NCBI GenBank assembly: GCA_903825035.1
Contig: CAIJYV010000034.1
Span: 1-64,000, forward strand
Length of the DNA stretch: 64,000 nucleotides
Direction of reading: 5' to 3'
DNA from: an uncultured Actinomycetes bacterium
GTDB lineage: Bacteria; Actinomycetota; Acidimicrobiia; Acidimicrobiales; RAAP-2
The notes below the pieces were generated by a model. That model made no database searches and was not told the DNA's origin. It saw nothing but the letters and a program-made list of their open reading frames with translations. The translations under genes and the position numbers were made by a program. Below are positions 9,273 through 18,531 of the stretch, in pieces (the stretch's first letter is position 1; every line of letters starts with the position of its first letter).

Positions 9273-11702
9273 TTAACGACGACGTGGACGTCCGCCGCCG
9301 CGACGAGCGTCACCGCCACCGAAAGATGGTCCGCCAGGACCGAGGTCGCCGATTTCGTCAGCGAGTTCAGCCTCAAAGCTTGCTTCGAAGGAGTTCGCGC
9401 GACTTGAATCGTTGCGACGCTCACCTCGCTCTTCGCGGCGCTCTGGTCGCTCGGAACGCTCTTCGCGGCGCTCGGAACGCTCTTCGCGCTCTGAACCACC
9501 TTCGGATTCTGGGAAGTCGCCGACGAGGGAAAGTGAAACCTTGCCCTGCGGGTCGATGTCGTCGACCTTCACTTCGATGGCTTGGCCCAACTCCAGGACG
9601 TCTTCCACCTGTCCAATTCGCTTTCCACCATTAAGTGGAGAGAGCTTGGAAATGTGTAGCAACCCGTCTCGGCCAGGCAAGATTGAAACAAACGCACCAA
9701 ACTTCGCGATGTTCACAACTCGACCTTGGTAGACAGCCCCAACTTCAGCGGTCGGTGGGTCCAAGATCAGGGCGATTCGACGACGAGCCTCTTCTACGGC
9801 ACGGCCGTCCTTGGCTCCGATTGTTACGGTACCAACGACACCATCATCGTCAACAGTGATCTCTGCACCGGTCTCTTGCTGGAGAGTGTTAATAACCTTG
9901 CCCTTTGGCCCGATAACCTCACCAATCTTGTCGATTGGAATCTCCAGGGAAACAATCTTTGGTGCCACCGCGGCGACTTCGCTACGGGGCTCTGGGATCG
10001 TGTCGGTAATGACCTTCAAGATTGCCAAGCGAGCTTCCTTGGCCTGAAGCAGCGCTCCGGCCAATACATCAGCGGGCAATCCATCAATCTTGGTGTCAAG
10101 CTGCAGGGCCGTTACGGCATCTGCGGTACCAGCCACCTTGAAGTCCATGTCACCGAATGCATCTTCGGCTCCGAGGATGTCGGTCAAGGTGACGTACTTG
10201 CCTTCTTCGTAAACGAGTCCCATGGCAATTCCAGCTACAGGCGCCTTAAGAGGTACACCAGCAGCCATCAGTGACAAGGTCGAACCACAGACCGAAGCCA
10301 TTGAGGTTGAACCGTTGGACTGCATGACGTCCGAGACGACACGCAAGGTGTACGCAAAGTCCTCTTCGCTGGGCAGAACGGGGACGAGGGCGCGCTCAGC
10401 GAGCATTCCGTGTCCAACTTCGCGACGCTTAGGCGCTCCCACACGACCGGTTTCACCAGTTGAGTATGGAGGGAAGTTGTAGTGGTGCATGTACCGACGG
10501 AACTCATCAGGGGTGATGGTGTCGATTTGCTGCTTCATGCGTGGCATGCCCAGGGTCGTAACGTTAACCACCTGAGTTTCTCCGCGCTGGAAGAGCGCCG
10601 AACCGTGAGTCATTGGGAATAGGTCCAAAGCCGCCGAAAGCGGACGGATGTCGGTAATTCCACGCCCGTCGATTCGCATTCCCTCTTCAACAATGCGCGC
10701 ACGCACAATTTTCTTGGTTAGTGACTTGACGGCAGCCTTGATTTCGCTAATTCGATCGGCGAACTCGGATTCGAGCTCGGCGATGATTTCCTTCGTAGCG
10801 GCATCGAGGGCGGCAGCACGCTCAGCCTTGACGGTGTGGCTATTAGCGGCAGTAACCTTGGCCTTGCCAACGGCTACCACGCGCTCCATGACATCGTCCT
10901 GATACTCGCTGAAGGTGTTGAACTCAATGGGCTCAATAGCGCCACGAGAAGCAACGAAGTTCTTAACGAGTTCGCGCTGCAAGTTGATTGCTTCGCGGAT
11001 CCAGAGCTTGGACTTTTCGAGTCCTTGAGCTAGAACCTCTTCAGTGACCTTCGGGGCGCCATCGGCGTACTTCTCGAAGGAACCTTCAGTTCCACCAGCT
11101 TCAACCATCATGATGGCGATGTCGGTTTCGACCGAATCGGACAACGCACGGCCCGCTACCACGAGTTCAAAGACTGAGTCATCGCCCTCTTGGAAGGTGG
11201 GGTGTGCAATCCACTCGCCATCGGTGGTGAATGCCAAACGAACGGCACCAATTGGTCCGTCGAAGGGAATGCCCGAGAGCATCAAAGCGGCTGAAGCCGC
11301 GTTGATAGCGAGAATGTCGTGCGGGTTTTCCTGGTCCGCACTGAAAACGGTCCCCACAACCTGAACTTCGTTGCGGAATCCCTTCGGGAAAGAAGGACGC
11401 AATGGTCGGTCAATGAGACGACAGATCAAAATCGCTTGGTCCGAAAGCTTGCCTTCACGACGGAAGAATGATCCGGGAATTTTTCCCGCTGCGTAGGCGC
11501 GCTCTTCAATGTCCACGGTAAGTGGGAAGAAGTCGGTGCCTTCGCGAACGTTGCGGTTTGCAGCAACGGTTGCGAGCAACATTGTGTCACCGATTCGAGC
11601 AAGGACTGCTCCGTCGGCGAGTTGTGCGAGGTGACCAGCCTCAAACGTTATGGTCTTGTCGGTGCCCGTGATTGGGCTACTTACGCGAATCGCGTCAGTC
11701 AT
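9273..11702 (-). CDS. pnp: Polyribonucleotide nucleotidyltransferase (PNPase)
   Basis: Phosphorolytic 3'-5' exoribonuclease of the RNA degradation machinery; actinobacterial members are also described as guanosine pentaphosphate synthetases. The 809-residue protein has two RNase PH-like halves, a KH domain (about 585-650, KIGEVIGPKGKVINTLQQ), an S1 domain (about 655-727, GRVVNIAKFGAFVSILPGRDG) and an unstructured tail rich in R/E/S repeats ending in GGGRPRRR. The tail is encoded by a short tandem repeat near 9450-9490 and is likely an RNA- or protein-binding extension. ATG 11702 has a good Shine-Dalgarno AAGGAG with 7-nt spacing. It follows rpsO, as in most bacteria, and ends at a terminator. 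Confidence 0.97.
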   Translation of the reverse strand: MTDAIRVSSPITGTDKTITFEAGHLAQLADGAVLARIGDTMLLATVAANRNVREGTDFFPLTVDIEERAYAAGKIPGSFFRREGKLSDQAILICRLIDRPLRPSFPKGFRNEVQVVGTVFSADQENPHDILAINAASAALMLSGIPFDGPIGAVRLAFTTDGEWIAHPTFQEGDDSVFELVVAGRALSDSVETDIAIMMVEAGGTEGSFEKYADGAPKVTEEVLAQGLEKSKLWIREAINLQRELVKNFVASRGAIEPIEFNTFSEYQDDVMERVVAVGKAKVTAANSHTVKAERAAALDAATKEIIAELESEFADRISEIKAAVKSLTKKIVRARIVEEGMRIDGRGITDIRPLSAALDLFPMTHGSALFQRGETQVVNVTTLGMPRMKQQIDTITPDEFRRYMHHYNFPPYSTGETGRVGAPKRREVGHGMLAERALVPVLPSEEDFAYTLRVVSDVMQSNGSTSMASVCGSTLSLMAAGVPLKAPVAGIAMGLVYEEGKYVTLTDILGAEDAFGDMDFKVAGTADAVTALQLDTKIDGLPADVLAGALLQAKEARLAILKVITDTIPEPRSEVAAVAPKIVSLEIPIDKIGEVIGPKGKVINTLQQETGAEITVDDDGVVGTVTIGAKDGRAVEEARRRIALILDPPTAEVGAVYQGRVVNIAKFGAFVSILPGRDGLLHISKLSPLNGGKRIGQVEDVLELGQAIEVKVDDIDPQGKVSLSLVGDFPESEGGSEREERSERREERSERPERREERGERRNDSSRANSFEASFEAELADEIGDLGPGGPSFGGGDARRGGGRPRRR

Positions 11703-11809
11703 GGATGTACTCCTTATGTGGTGTGTAACATTCCGCCCGGATCCCAGTGGGCAATCTTCGTGGTACGAAAATTCTCCACTGGCTCCGAAGAAAACGGAAG
11801 TGTTACGCG

Positions 11810-11826
11810 GCGTCGATTTTCGACGC
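11810..11826 (-). other. Hairpin in the rpsO-pnp spacer
   Basis: A perfect 7-bp inverted repeat (GCGTCGA / TCGACGC, 3-nt loop) lies 8 nt after the rpsO stop and about 108 nt before pnp. No U-run follows, so it is not a standard terminator. In several bacteria the rpsO-pnp spacer carries an RNase-processing hairpin through which PNPase regulates its own message; that role here is inference. Confidence 0.4.
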
Positions 11827-11833
11827 AGCTCGG

Positions 11834-12091
11834 CTAGCGACGAATGCCGAGACGACCAATCAAGGTGCGATACTGCTCCACGTTGCCCTTCTGCACGTAA
11901 TCGAGCAGACGGCGGCGTTGACCAATGAGCTTCATGAGTCCGCGGCGGGTGTGGTGATCACCCTTGTGCATCTTCAAGTGCTCAGTGAGGTGGCTGATCC
12001 GCTCGGTTAACAGCGCGATCTGGACTTCGGACGAGCCGGTGTCTGTCTCGTGTGCGCGGTATTCGGAGATGATCTGCTGCTTCTCAGTCAT
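11834..12091 (-). CDS. rpsO: 30S ribosomal protein S15
   Basis: Primary 16S-binding protein that organises the central domain of the small subunit. At 85 residues it is slightly short of the usual 88-89. The diagnostic [15 protein letters not shown] and the C-terminal [10 protein letters not shown]-type segment (here [12 protein letters not shown]) are present. ATG 12091 has GAGG about 10 nt upstream. The spacer to ribF is 83 nt, enough for a separate leader or promoter, and the gene is followed by pnp as in most bacterial genomes. Confidence 0.96.
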   Translation of the reverse strand: MTEKQQIISEYRAHETDTGSSEVQIALLTERISHLTEHLKMHKGDHHTRRGLMKLIGQRRRLLDYVQKGNVEQYRTLIGRLGIRR

Positions 12092-12174
12092 AAAGGTATA
12101 GCCTCAATAATCGGGTGTCCCGTTGCAAGCCGCCAACGTGACGACCCACACGATCAGCGTCGCTGACCGAACTT

Positions 12175-13131
12175 CTACCCTAGCAGGATTTCGCCGAACG
12201 GGGCAAAGTTTTTGAATATCTGGCGAGATTGCTGGACATCGGTGGTGATTTGGGTGATGAGGGCCTCCAGCGAGTCATATTTTTCCTGCCCTCGCAGGCG
12301 TTCAATGAAGGCCACGTCGAGGTATTGACCGTAGAGGTCGCCATCAAAATCGGTCAAGTGGTCTTCAACCAATACGGCCCCGTTCTCGTAAAACTGAGGA
12401 CGCGTGCCAACCGAAATTGCCGAAGGGAGCCATTCTCCATTGATTCGAGTGGCTCCGGCGTACACGCCATCACCGGGCACGACTTGGTGAGCATCGATCA
12501 GTAGGTTGGCCGTGGGAAATCCAAGCTCTCGACCCCGCTTATCTCCTTCGACCACTAGACCACGAATCTGCCAACACCGACCCAAAACGTTCTGGCAACC
12601 TTCGACGTTTCCCTCTCGCAGGAACTTACGAGCGAGAGTGGAAGAAAACCGCCCCTCCACTCCTTCGCCATAGGCAGAGCAGGCTATGACGGTAAAACCC
12701 CAGCGCTCCCCCGCCTCGCGCAAGGTCTCGACCGTGCCCGAGCGATTTCGCCCAAAACAGAAGTCCTCGCCGACCACGACAACCTCCGCGCCCAGCTGTT
12801 CGACCAGCACCTCTTCAATGAACTCCTCGGCACTTTGATTCGCCCGCTGATCATCAAAGGTCACGACTCGCGCTTGGTCTAGGTCGTGCTTTGCGAGTTG
12901 CTCGAGGCGCTGATCAACAGTTTGCAGCAACTTAAAGTCTCGATTAGGCGAGAGGACGTTGGCGGGGTGAGGGTCGAAGGTTAAAACAGTGGTGGCGCAA
13001 CCGTTGGCGTTGTCGAACAAAGTGGCCAAAACAACTTCATGCCCGCGGTGCAGTCCATCAAAAACCCCAATGGCCACCGCCGAGGGCCGCTGAATTTTGC
13101 TCAGGTCGCTGGTGTCGGTAAAAACGAGCAT
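12175..13131 (-). CDS. ribF: Bifunctional riboflavin kinase / FAD synthetase
   Basis: Converts riboflavin to FMN and then FAD. The N-terminal nucleotidyltransferase domain shows AIGVFDGLHRGHE (about 22-34) with the HxGH-type adenylyltransferase motif; the C-terminal riboflavin-kinase domain shows GDKRGRELGFPTANL (about 197-211) and DGVYAG. The length of 318 residues is normal. It lies 9 nt after truB in the rimP-to-pnp array, a common actinobacterial order. Confidence 0.95.
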   Translation of the reverse strand: MLVFTDTSDLSKIQRPSAVAIGVFDGLHRGHEVVLATLFDNANGCATTVLTFDPHPANVLSPNRDFKLLQTVDQRLEQLAKHDLDQARVVTFDDQRANQSAEEFIEEVLVEQLGAEVVVVGEDFCFGRNRSGTVETLREAGERWGFTVIACSAYGEGVEGRFSSTLARKFLREGNVEGCQNVLGRCWQIRGLVVEGDKRGRELGFPTANLLIDAHQVVPGDGVYAGATRINGEWLPSAISVGTRPQFYENGAVLVEDHLTDFDGDLYGQYLDVAFIERLRGQEKYDSLEALITQITTDVQQSRQIFKNFAPFGEILLG

Positions 13132-13140
13132 GTTCTTAAT

Positions 13141-14040
13141 TTACTGTTCAGACCCGTGAGCGCCATCCAAGACAATCTCAGGCTTCCATAAATCCTTACT
13201 TCGCCGAAGCACCGCGACAAAGTCTCCCGATTCGCTATAAACCGCGATTTCATACTCCTCACCAGGAACCTCTCGGGCGAGACGCTGGCCCATGCGGACC
13301 CTCAAAATTTCTGGATCCGTGAGGGTAATGCCCACGAGACCAGTCATGAAAGCCTTTGGCGGAGACAGGACTTCCTGTCCATTCTCAATACATTCACCTA
13401 ATTGATCGAGTGTGAGTGCGTCCGACACATCGTGGGGACCGCTGGCGACTCGACGAAGCACGATCAAATGACCCAACGTATTGAGTTGCTCTGCTAAGTC
13501 TGCGAGCAGAACTCGCACGTAAGTGCCAGGAGAGACTTCGACTGAAAAGTCCCATTCGGTCGGGTCCGAAGTGGGCGTGAGTGAAAAATGAAAGATTTCG
13601 ATTGAGCGAGGCTCTCGCTCAACTTCAATACCTTGACGAGCGAGTGAGTGGAGCCGTTGACCTCCCTGACGAATCGCCGAGACCATAGGTGGAATCTGCG
13701 ATTGAGCACCGAGAAATCGTTGAGCCACCTGGTTGACCTCAACGTGCGTCAGGAGCGGAACCTCTGCACATTCAACCACCGCTCCATCGGCGTCGAGCGA
13801 GTCGGTGGCAACGCCGAACTTGACTCGTCCGGTGTATGTCTTTCTCTCGCCGGTGGCGAATCGAAGGAGCCGAGTTGCAGTACCCACCCCCAAAACCAAT
13901 AGGCCCGTGGCCATCGGGTCGAGCGTTCCGGCGTGTCCAACCGCTCGCTCATTCAGCAACTTTCGAACTCGAGCCACCACATCGTGACTCGTGACTCCCT
14001 GAGCCTTATCAATAAGGAGTAATCCGCTACTCTTCGTCAT
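13141..14040 (-). CDS. truB: tRNA pseudouridine(55) synthase
   Basis: Makes pseudouridine 55 in the T-loop of tRNAs. The N-terminal SGLLLIDKAQGVTSHDVV and the catalytic motif GHAGTLDPMATGLLVLGVG (Asp in TLDP) are clear, followed by an insert and a short C-terminal PUA-like region. I prefer ATG 14040 (299 residues) to the track start 14085: the extra 15 residues are not family-like, and the chosen ATG gives a 14-nt overlap with rbfA consistent with coupling. Confidence 0.94.
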   Translation of the reverse strand: MTKSSGLLLIDKAQGVTSHDVVARVRKLLNERAVGHAGTLDPMATGLLVLGVGTATRLLRFATGERKTYTGRVKFGVATDSLDADGAVVECAEVPLLTHVEVNQVAQRFLGAQSQIPPMVSAIRQGGQRLHSLARQGIEVEREPRSIEIFHFSLTPTSDPTEWDFSVEVSPGTYVRVLLADLAEQLNTLGHLIVLRRVASGPHDVSDALTLDQLGECIENGQEVLSPPKAFMTGLVGITLTDPEILRVRMGQRLAREVPGEEYEIAVYSESGDFVAVLRRSKDLWKPEIVLDGAHGSEQ

Positions 14041-14389
14041 GATGTGAACGGCGGAGCACCTCTTCCACGGCGTCTCCGGCCGCAATAGCCGGGTCGGCCA
14101 TAAACGAAAGTTTCGGTGTCCGCTTCATTCGAGTTTGGGCGTTAACCGAACCCTGAATCTGAGCGCGGCGTTCGTCGAGCGCCTCTTTGGTTTCGTCGTC
14201 GAGCGAGTCGAGAAACACTATGGCTGCGCGCAAGTCTTCTGTCGTTTCGACGCCGGTGACTGTTACGAAACCAATCCGATCATCAGTATCGGCCAGGCGA
14301 ACGAGCTCTTCGGAGATAATCTGGCGAAGAGTTTCGTTCAACCGTGCCGAACGAGGATATGGGTGATGATTGGCCTTATCGCGGGCCAT
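14027..14389 (-). CDS. rbfA: Ribosome-binding factor A
   Basis: Small KH-fold protein needed for late 30S maturation and processing of the 16S 5' end. The 120-residue product begins with a basic segment, has SARLNETLRQIISEEL, and the family's RTPKLSFMAD segment (KRTPKLSFMADPAI). The ATG at 14389 is 3 nt after the infB stop and the gene overlaps truB by 14 nt, so infB-rbfA-truB is a tightly coupled unit. Confidence 0.93.
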   Translation of the reverse strand: MARDKANHHPYPRSARLNETLRQIISEELVRLADTDDRIGFVTVTGVETTEDLRAAIVFLDSLDDETKEALDERRAQIQGSVNAQTRMKRTPKLSFMADPAIAAGDAVEEVLRRSHHDEE

Positions 14390-14392
14390 GAC

Positions 14393-17065
14393 CTAAGCCG
14401 TTCTTGGGATTTCGCGCTCTTCGAAGGTTTCGATGATGTCGCCGGGCTTCAAGTCTTGGTAATCAGAGAGACCGATTCCACATTCGAAGCCAGTGGCTAC
14501 TTCACGAGCGTCATCCTTGAAGCGGCGCAGACTGGTGATCGAGCCCTTCCAGATAATCGCACCATCACGCAAGAATCGAACCTTGGACCCACGAGTGATG
14601 ACACCGTCGCGCACGAAGCATCCAGCGATCGCCCCAATCTTTGGCACGCGGAAGATTTCACGAACTTCCGCTTCACCAGTAACAACCTCTTCGTAAACCG
14701 GGGCGAGCATGCCAAGCATGGCCGCCTCGATCTCTTCAATAAGTTTGTAGATGATTTCGTAAGTTCTAATCTGAACGCCTTCAGCCTCAGCCAATTCACG
14801 GCTGCGCTTGTCGGGACGAACATTGAATCCAATGATGGTCGCGTTTGAGGCCTTAGCTAGCTGCACGTCATTTTCGGTCACTCCACCAACGCCACGGTGG
14901 ACAATGGCGAGCTTGACGTCATCGCGCTCTAACTTGCGTAGTGACTCGCTCACCGCTTCGAGCGAACCCTGCACGTCAGCTTTAAGAACAACATTGAGCG
15001 TGGCTGATTCGCCACGTTGAATCTGTTCGAAAAGGTCTTCCAGACGGGTTCCTGCGTTAGCGGCGGGCATCTGAGAGGTAACTCGCGCACGGTGGGCACG
15101 AGCTTCCGCCAAGGTACGAGCATGACCAAGGTCTCGTGCTACGCGCATCTCGTCACCGGCAAATGGCGGTTCGGAGAATCCGAGAATCTGAACGGGGGTC
15201 GAAGGGCCAGCCGACTTGATCTGCTTGCCCTGGTCGTTAATGAGCGCCTTGACCTTTCCGTACGCCGGACCGGCCACGACGATGTCTCCGACACTGAGTA
15301 GTCCCTGTTGGACCATAACGGTGGCGACCGGACCACGTCCGGGTTCAAGGTTCGCTTCGAGAACTGTACCCACGGCACGCCCACTGAGGCGAGCGGTGAG
15401 TTCTGAGATTTCGGCGACGAGCAAGACTTGCTCTAGCAGGTTGTCAATACCCGTACCCTGCAGCGCGGAGATTTCCACCACGATGGTGTCGCCTCCCCAC
15501 TTTTCCGGCACGAGACCGTGCTCAGAGAGCTGTTGTAGCACTCGGTCGGGGTTGGCGTCCGGCTTGTCCATCTTGTTAACCGCAACGATGATTGGCACGT
15601 TGGAGGCCTTCGCGTGATTAATCGCCTCGATGGTCTGAGGCATCACTCCGTCGTCAGCGGCCACTACCAAGATGACAATGTCAGTTACTTGAGCTCCGCG
15701 CATACGCATAGCGGTAAAGGCTTCGTGACCTGGAGTGTCCAAGAACGCAATGGTCTTGCCATTCCAATTCACCTGATACGCACCAATGTGCTGAGTGATT
15801 CCACCGGCTTCGCCCGCAACAACATTGGTTTTACGAATTCGGTCCAAGACCGTGGTCTTACCGTGGTCGACGTGACCCATAACAGTTACCACTGGTGGGC
15901 GAGGTTCGACTGGTAACTCATCATCGTTGTCATCTTCATCGAAGTACTTAGCCATGAGTTCAGCTTCGTGTTGCTCTCCGGCGTCCACCAAGCGAACGTC
16001 CGCACCAACTTCAGCGGCATACAGTTCGATCATGTCGTCGGTCAAAGTCTGAACGGCCGTGACCATCTCGCCTTGCAAGAACAAGAAGCGCACTATGTCA
16101 GCGGCACTGCGGTTCAACTTTGGACCAACGTCTTTCGCCGTTGAGCCGCGCTCGATAATGATTTCGCCATCTGGAACTGGAGCCGAAGAGGGCTGCCAGG
16201 TGGTCATCTGAGTTGGCTCGAGCTCTTCTACATTGCGGCGACGACGTGCAGTCTTCTTGCGCTGTGATCCACGTGGACCGCCTGGGGCTCCACCACCGGG
16301 ACGACCAGCGGGACGTCCGCCAGCTGCGGGTGCGCCACCGGCACCGGCGGGACCGCCAGTTCGAGGAGCGCTAAAACCTGGCCGCGCGCCACCGGGACGA
16401 GGTGGACCGCCGGGACGAGGTGCGCCACCGGGACGAGGTCCGCCTTGACCAGGACGACCTGGAGCGGTACCGGGTACTGGGCGACGGGCACCGGGGGGCG
16501 GCGGAATTGGGCGACCAGTCGGAGACATGGGGCGACCGGGGGGCGGTGGAATTGGGCGGCCCGTCGGCGACATTGGCTGCGCTGGACCTCCGGCCTCACC
16601 TGGGCGTTGAGTTGGGCGAATCGTTTGTGGGCCGCCTGGGGCTGGCGTGCGCGGTGCCACTGGCTTAGTCGGGGCGGTGCGCGAGCGAACTCCCTTTGGC
16701 GCTTCGGGGGCAGCGGCCTCTACCGATGGGGTCGGTGCTGCAGGGGCCTCTTCAACCGGGGCGGCAACGGGTGCTGGCGCTGCTTCGACTTTTTCAGTCA
16801 CGACGGGTGTCGGGGTTTGCGTCGGGGCCGCCGTAGTGGCCTTGACTGCCTTAGCGGCCTTGACTGGCTTGGGCTCTTCTGGTTGTACTTCACGACGCAA
16901 TCCCTCGGCGTCCACCTTGCGACGGATGCGGTCGGCTTGAGCGTCCTCAATAGAGGCCGACGGTGAGCTTGCACCAATGTGCAGCGTCACGGCTAGCTCT
17001 AGAACCTCTTTGCTCGTGAGCCCTAGCTCTTTAGAGAGCTCGTGAACCCGGATCTTCTTTGCCAA
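14393..17065 (-). CDS. infB: Translation initiation factor IF-2
   Basis: GTPase that brings initiator tRNA to the 30S subunit. I choose TTG 17065 (890 residues; product begins AKKIRVHELSKELG, the standard IF-2 N-terminus), with AGGAAAG just upstream, rather than TTG 17080. After the IF2_N helical domain comes a long Pro/Gly/Ala/Arg-rich linker with a 15-residue tandem repeat, then the G domain with GHVDHGKTT, DTPGHEAF and NKMD, domain II and the C-terminal fMet-tRNA-binding domain. The low-complexity linker produces several long antisense ORFs in the track, which are artefacts. Confidence 0.96.
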   Translation of the reverse strand: MAKKIRVHELSKELGLTSKEVLELAVTLHIGASSPSASIEDAQADRIRRKVDAEGLRREVQPEEPKPVKAAKAVKATTAAPTQTPTPVVTEKVEAAPAPVAAPVEEAPAAPTPSVEAAAPEAPKGVRSRTAPTKPVAPRTPAPGGPQTIRPTQRPGEAGGPAQPMSPTGRPIPPPPGRPMSPTGRPIPPPPGARRPVPGTAPGRPGQGGPRPGGAPRPGGPPRPGGARPGFSAPRTGGPAGAGGAPAAGGRPAGRPGGGAPGGPRGSQRKKTARRRRNVEELEPTQMTTWQPSSAPVPDGEIIIERGSTAKDVGPKLNRSAADIVRFLFLQGEMVTAVQTLTDDMIELYAAEVGADVRLVDAGEQHEAELMAKYFDEDDNDDELPVEPRPPVVTVMGHVDHGKTTVLDRIRKTNVVAGEAGGITQHIGAYQVNWNGKTIAFLDTPGHEAFTAMRMRGAQVTDIVILVVAADDGVMPQTIEAINHAKASNVPIIVAVNKMDKPDANPDRVLQQLSEHGLVPEKWGGDTIVVEISALQGTGIDNLLEQVLLVAEISELTARLSGRAVGTVLEANLEPGRGPVATVMVQQGLLSVGDIVVAGPAYGKVKALINDQGKQIKSAGPSTPVQILGFSEPPFAGDEMRVARDLGHARTLAEARAHRARVTSQMPAANAGTRLEDLFEQIQRGESATLNVVLKADVQGSLEAVSESLRKLERDDVKLAIVHRGVGGVTENDVQLAKASNATIIGFNVRPDKRSRELAEAEGVQIRTYEIIYKLIEEIEAAMLGMLAPVYEEVVTGEAEVREIFRVPKIGAIAGCFVRDGVITRGSKVRFLRDGAIIWKGSITSLRRFKDDAREVATGFECGIGLSDYQDLKPGDIIETFEEREIPRTA
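16491..16576. repeat. 45-bp tandem repeat inside infB
   Basis: Two near-identical 45-bp units (16491-16535 and 16536 onwards, both beginning ccggggggcgg) encode two copies of a 15-residue unit containing SPTGRPIPPPPG in the IF-2 linker. It keeps frame, so copy-number change would only alter linker length. Confidence 0.75.
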
Positions 17066-17117
17066 AACTTTCCTTTTCAACCCACTTACGTGGATACAAC
17101 GTTCAATTATCCCACAA

Positions 17118-17366
17118 CTACTGGTGGAATTTCACCAGCAACTCTTGCACTGCAGCGAGGTCACTTGCGTGCACCTCGCTCTTTAGAGCACGCGCAATGT
17201 GATGTACGCCGAGTTGCCCTTGGCACTCGCCGACTCCACAGAGCCATACTCCTCGTCCTACGCCGCGTCCGACCTGCCACGCACCCTGCGCGCCACGTCC
17301 GACTCGAAGCAAGTCCGAGTCCGCACGTCGCGTGTGACACACGACGCACGTCCGTTCCGGGCTTAT
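17118..17366 (-). CDS. ylxR: YlxR (DUF448) nucleic-acid-binding protein with apparent ATA start
   Basis: Small YlxR-family protein in its standard place between nusA and infB. The frame reads SPERTCVVCHTRR near the N-terminus, GRGVWLC in the middle and ARALK towards the end, matching the family pattern RTCxxC...GRGAYLC...RALK. No ATG, GTG or TTG precedes RTCVVC: going upstream the frame meets only ATA (17366-17364) and then a TGA inside nusA. The ATA overlaps the nusA TAA as ATAA and follows GGAGG with 7-nt spacing, so it is placed exactly where a start belongs. The track starts at GTG 17342, which would cut off the conserved first cysteine. 82 codons. YlxR is reported to act with RNase P or in transcription in some bacteria; the role here is not shown. 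Confidence 0.75.
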   Translation of the reverse strand: MSPERTCVVCHTRRADSDLLRVGRGAQGAWQVGRGVGRGVWLCGVGECQGQLGVHHIARALKSEVHASDLAAVQELLVKFHQ

Positions 17367-18529
17367 GCTTCGCCCTCCACGGCAAGCTCGACATCGGCTT
17401 CCGCCTCTGCCTCTTCTACTACGACCTCGAGAACTTCGGCTTCATTTCCTTCGGCGTCGGTCACGACAGTGTCAACGACAACTTCGCCCTCAGCCTCGGC
17501 GACGACTTCGTCAACTACAACATCACCGTCGGTCCAGACCTCTTCGACGATTTCGTCGTTTTCATTGTCGGAGCGAATGTCAATTCGCCAGCCGGTTAAA
17601 CGAGCGGCGAGGCGTGCGTTCTGCCCTTCCTTGCCAATGGCGAGCGACAATTGCTGGTCGTGAACCATAACGGTGGCGCTGCCCTCTTCGTGATTCAAAA
17701 TCACTTCGCGAACTCGCGCGGGCTGCAAGGCAGCTTCGATGAACTGAGCGGGGTCATCCGAGTAAGGAACCACATCAATACGCTCGACGTTTAGTTCATT
17801 AGTGATGTTGCGCACCCGTGAACCACGAGATCCAACGCAGGCTCCGACGGGGTCGACCATTTGGTCATTAGAAGCCACGGCAATCTTGGTGCGGTGACCG
17901 GGTTCGCGCGCGATGGCCTTGATCTCGACGATGCCTGAAGCGATCTCCGGTACTTCAATTTCAAAGAGCTTCGCGATCAGGGCGGGGTGGGTGCGAGAAA
18001 CCACGATTTGAGGGCCCTTATTGGTCTTTCGAACCTCAACAATGTAGACCTTGAGCCGTGAACCAGCCGGGTTGCGCGATGACTCGCCGACGATCTGCTC
18101 GGTCTGGGGCAGCAACGCTTCGACCCGACCAAGATCCAACAAGGTGTAGCGGTCGTCCTTTTGCTGAACGGTTCCAGAGACAATGTCTCCTTCACGGTTA
18201 GCGAACTCTTCGTACATTTGACGACGCTGAATGTCGCGAATTAGCTGCATCAACACTTGCTTCGCAGTTTGGGCGGCGATTCGACCAAAGTCTTCTGGTG
18301 TCGCGTCCCATTCGCGAATGACGTTTCCGTCCAGGTCGAGCTCGAGACCCCAAACCTTGATTTCGCCACTCTCAGGGTTAATTTCAACTTCCGCGTCTTC
18401 GGCAGAGTCGGGACGGCGCTTGTACGCGGCCAGCAACGCGTTAGCGAGCGCGACAAGGAGCTCGCCCTCATCAATGTTCTGATCGCGTGCAATCTGTCCG
18501 AGTGCCTCTAGAAATTCAAAGTTCGCCAT
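17363..18529 (-). CDS. nusA: Transcription termination/antitermination protein NusA
   Basis: RNA-polymerase-binding elongation factor controlling pausing, termination and antitermination. The 388-residue protein has the N-terminal polymerase-binding domain, an S1 domain (around 120-190), and two KH domains including DPVGACVGSRGSRVRNI and AIGKEGQNARLAARLTGWRIDI. The last ~70 residues are a low-complexity D/E/V-rich acidic tail, seen in other actinobacteria. Its stop overlaps the proposed ATA start of ylxR. Confidence 0.96.
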   Translation of the reverse strand: MANFEFLEALGQIARDQNIDEGELLVALANALLAAYKRRPDSAEDAEVEINPESGEIKVWGLELDLDGNVIREWDATPEDFGRIAAQTAKQVLMQLIRDIQRRQMYEEFANREGDIVSGTVQQKDDRYTLLDLGRVEALLPQTEQIVGESSRNPAGSRLKVYIVEVRKTNKGPQIVVSRTHPALIAKLFEIEVPEIASGIVEIKAIAREPGHRTKIAVASNDQMVDPVGACVGSRGSRVRNITNELNVERIDVVPYSDDPAQFIEAALQPARVREVILNHEEGSATVMVHDQQLSLAIGKEGQNARLAARLTGWRIDIRSDNENDEIVEEVWTDGDVVVDEVVAEAEGEVVVDTVVTDAEGNEAEVLEVVVEEAEAEADVELAVEGEA

Positions 18530-18531
18530 GT

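Noticed and set aside
9440-9490. Short tandem repeat near the pnp 3' end as a CRISPR-like array
   Set aside because: It encodes the in-frame R/E/S-rich tail of PNPase and has no spacers.
16233-16966. Long plus-strand ORFs opposite infB (71, 88, 173 and 97 codons)
   Set aside because: They are antisense frames of the GC-rich, repeat-containing Pro/Gly linker of IF-2, with biased composition and no motif.
17121-17138. 18-bp palindrome (CTGGTG/CACCAG) at the end of ylxR
   Set aside because: No U-run and mostly within coding sequence; too weak to call a terminator or operator.
17161-17394. 77-codon minus-strand ORF over the nusA-infB spacer
   Set aside because: It is the wrong frame of the YlxR region; the YlxR motifs lie in the neighbouring frame.
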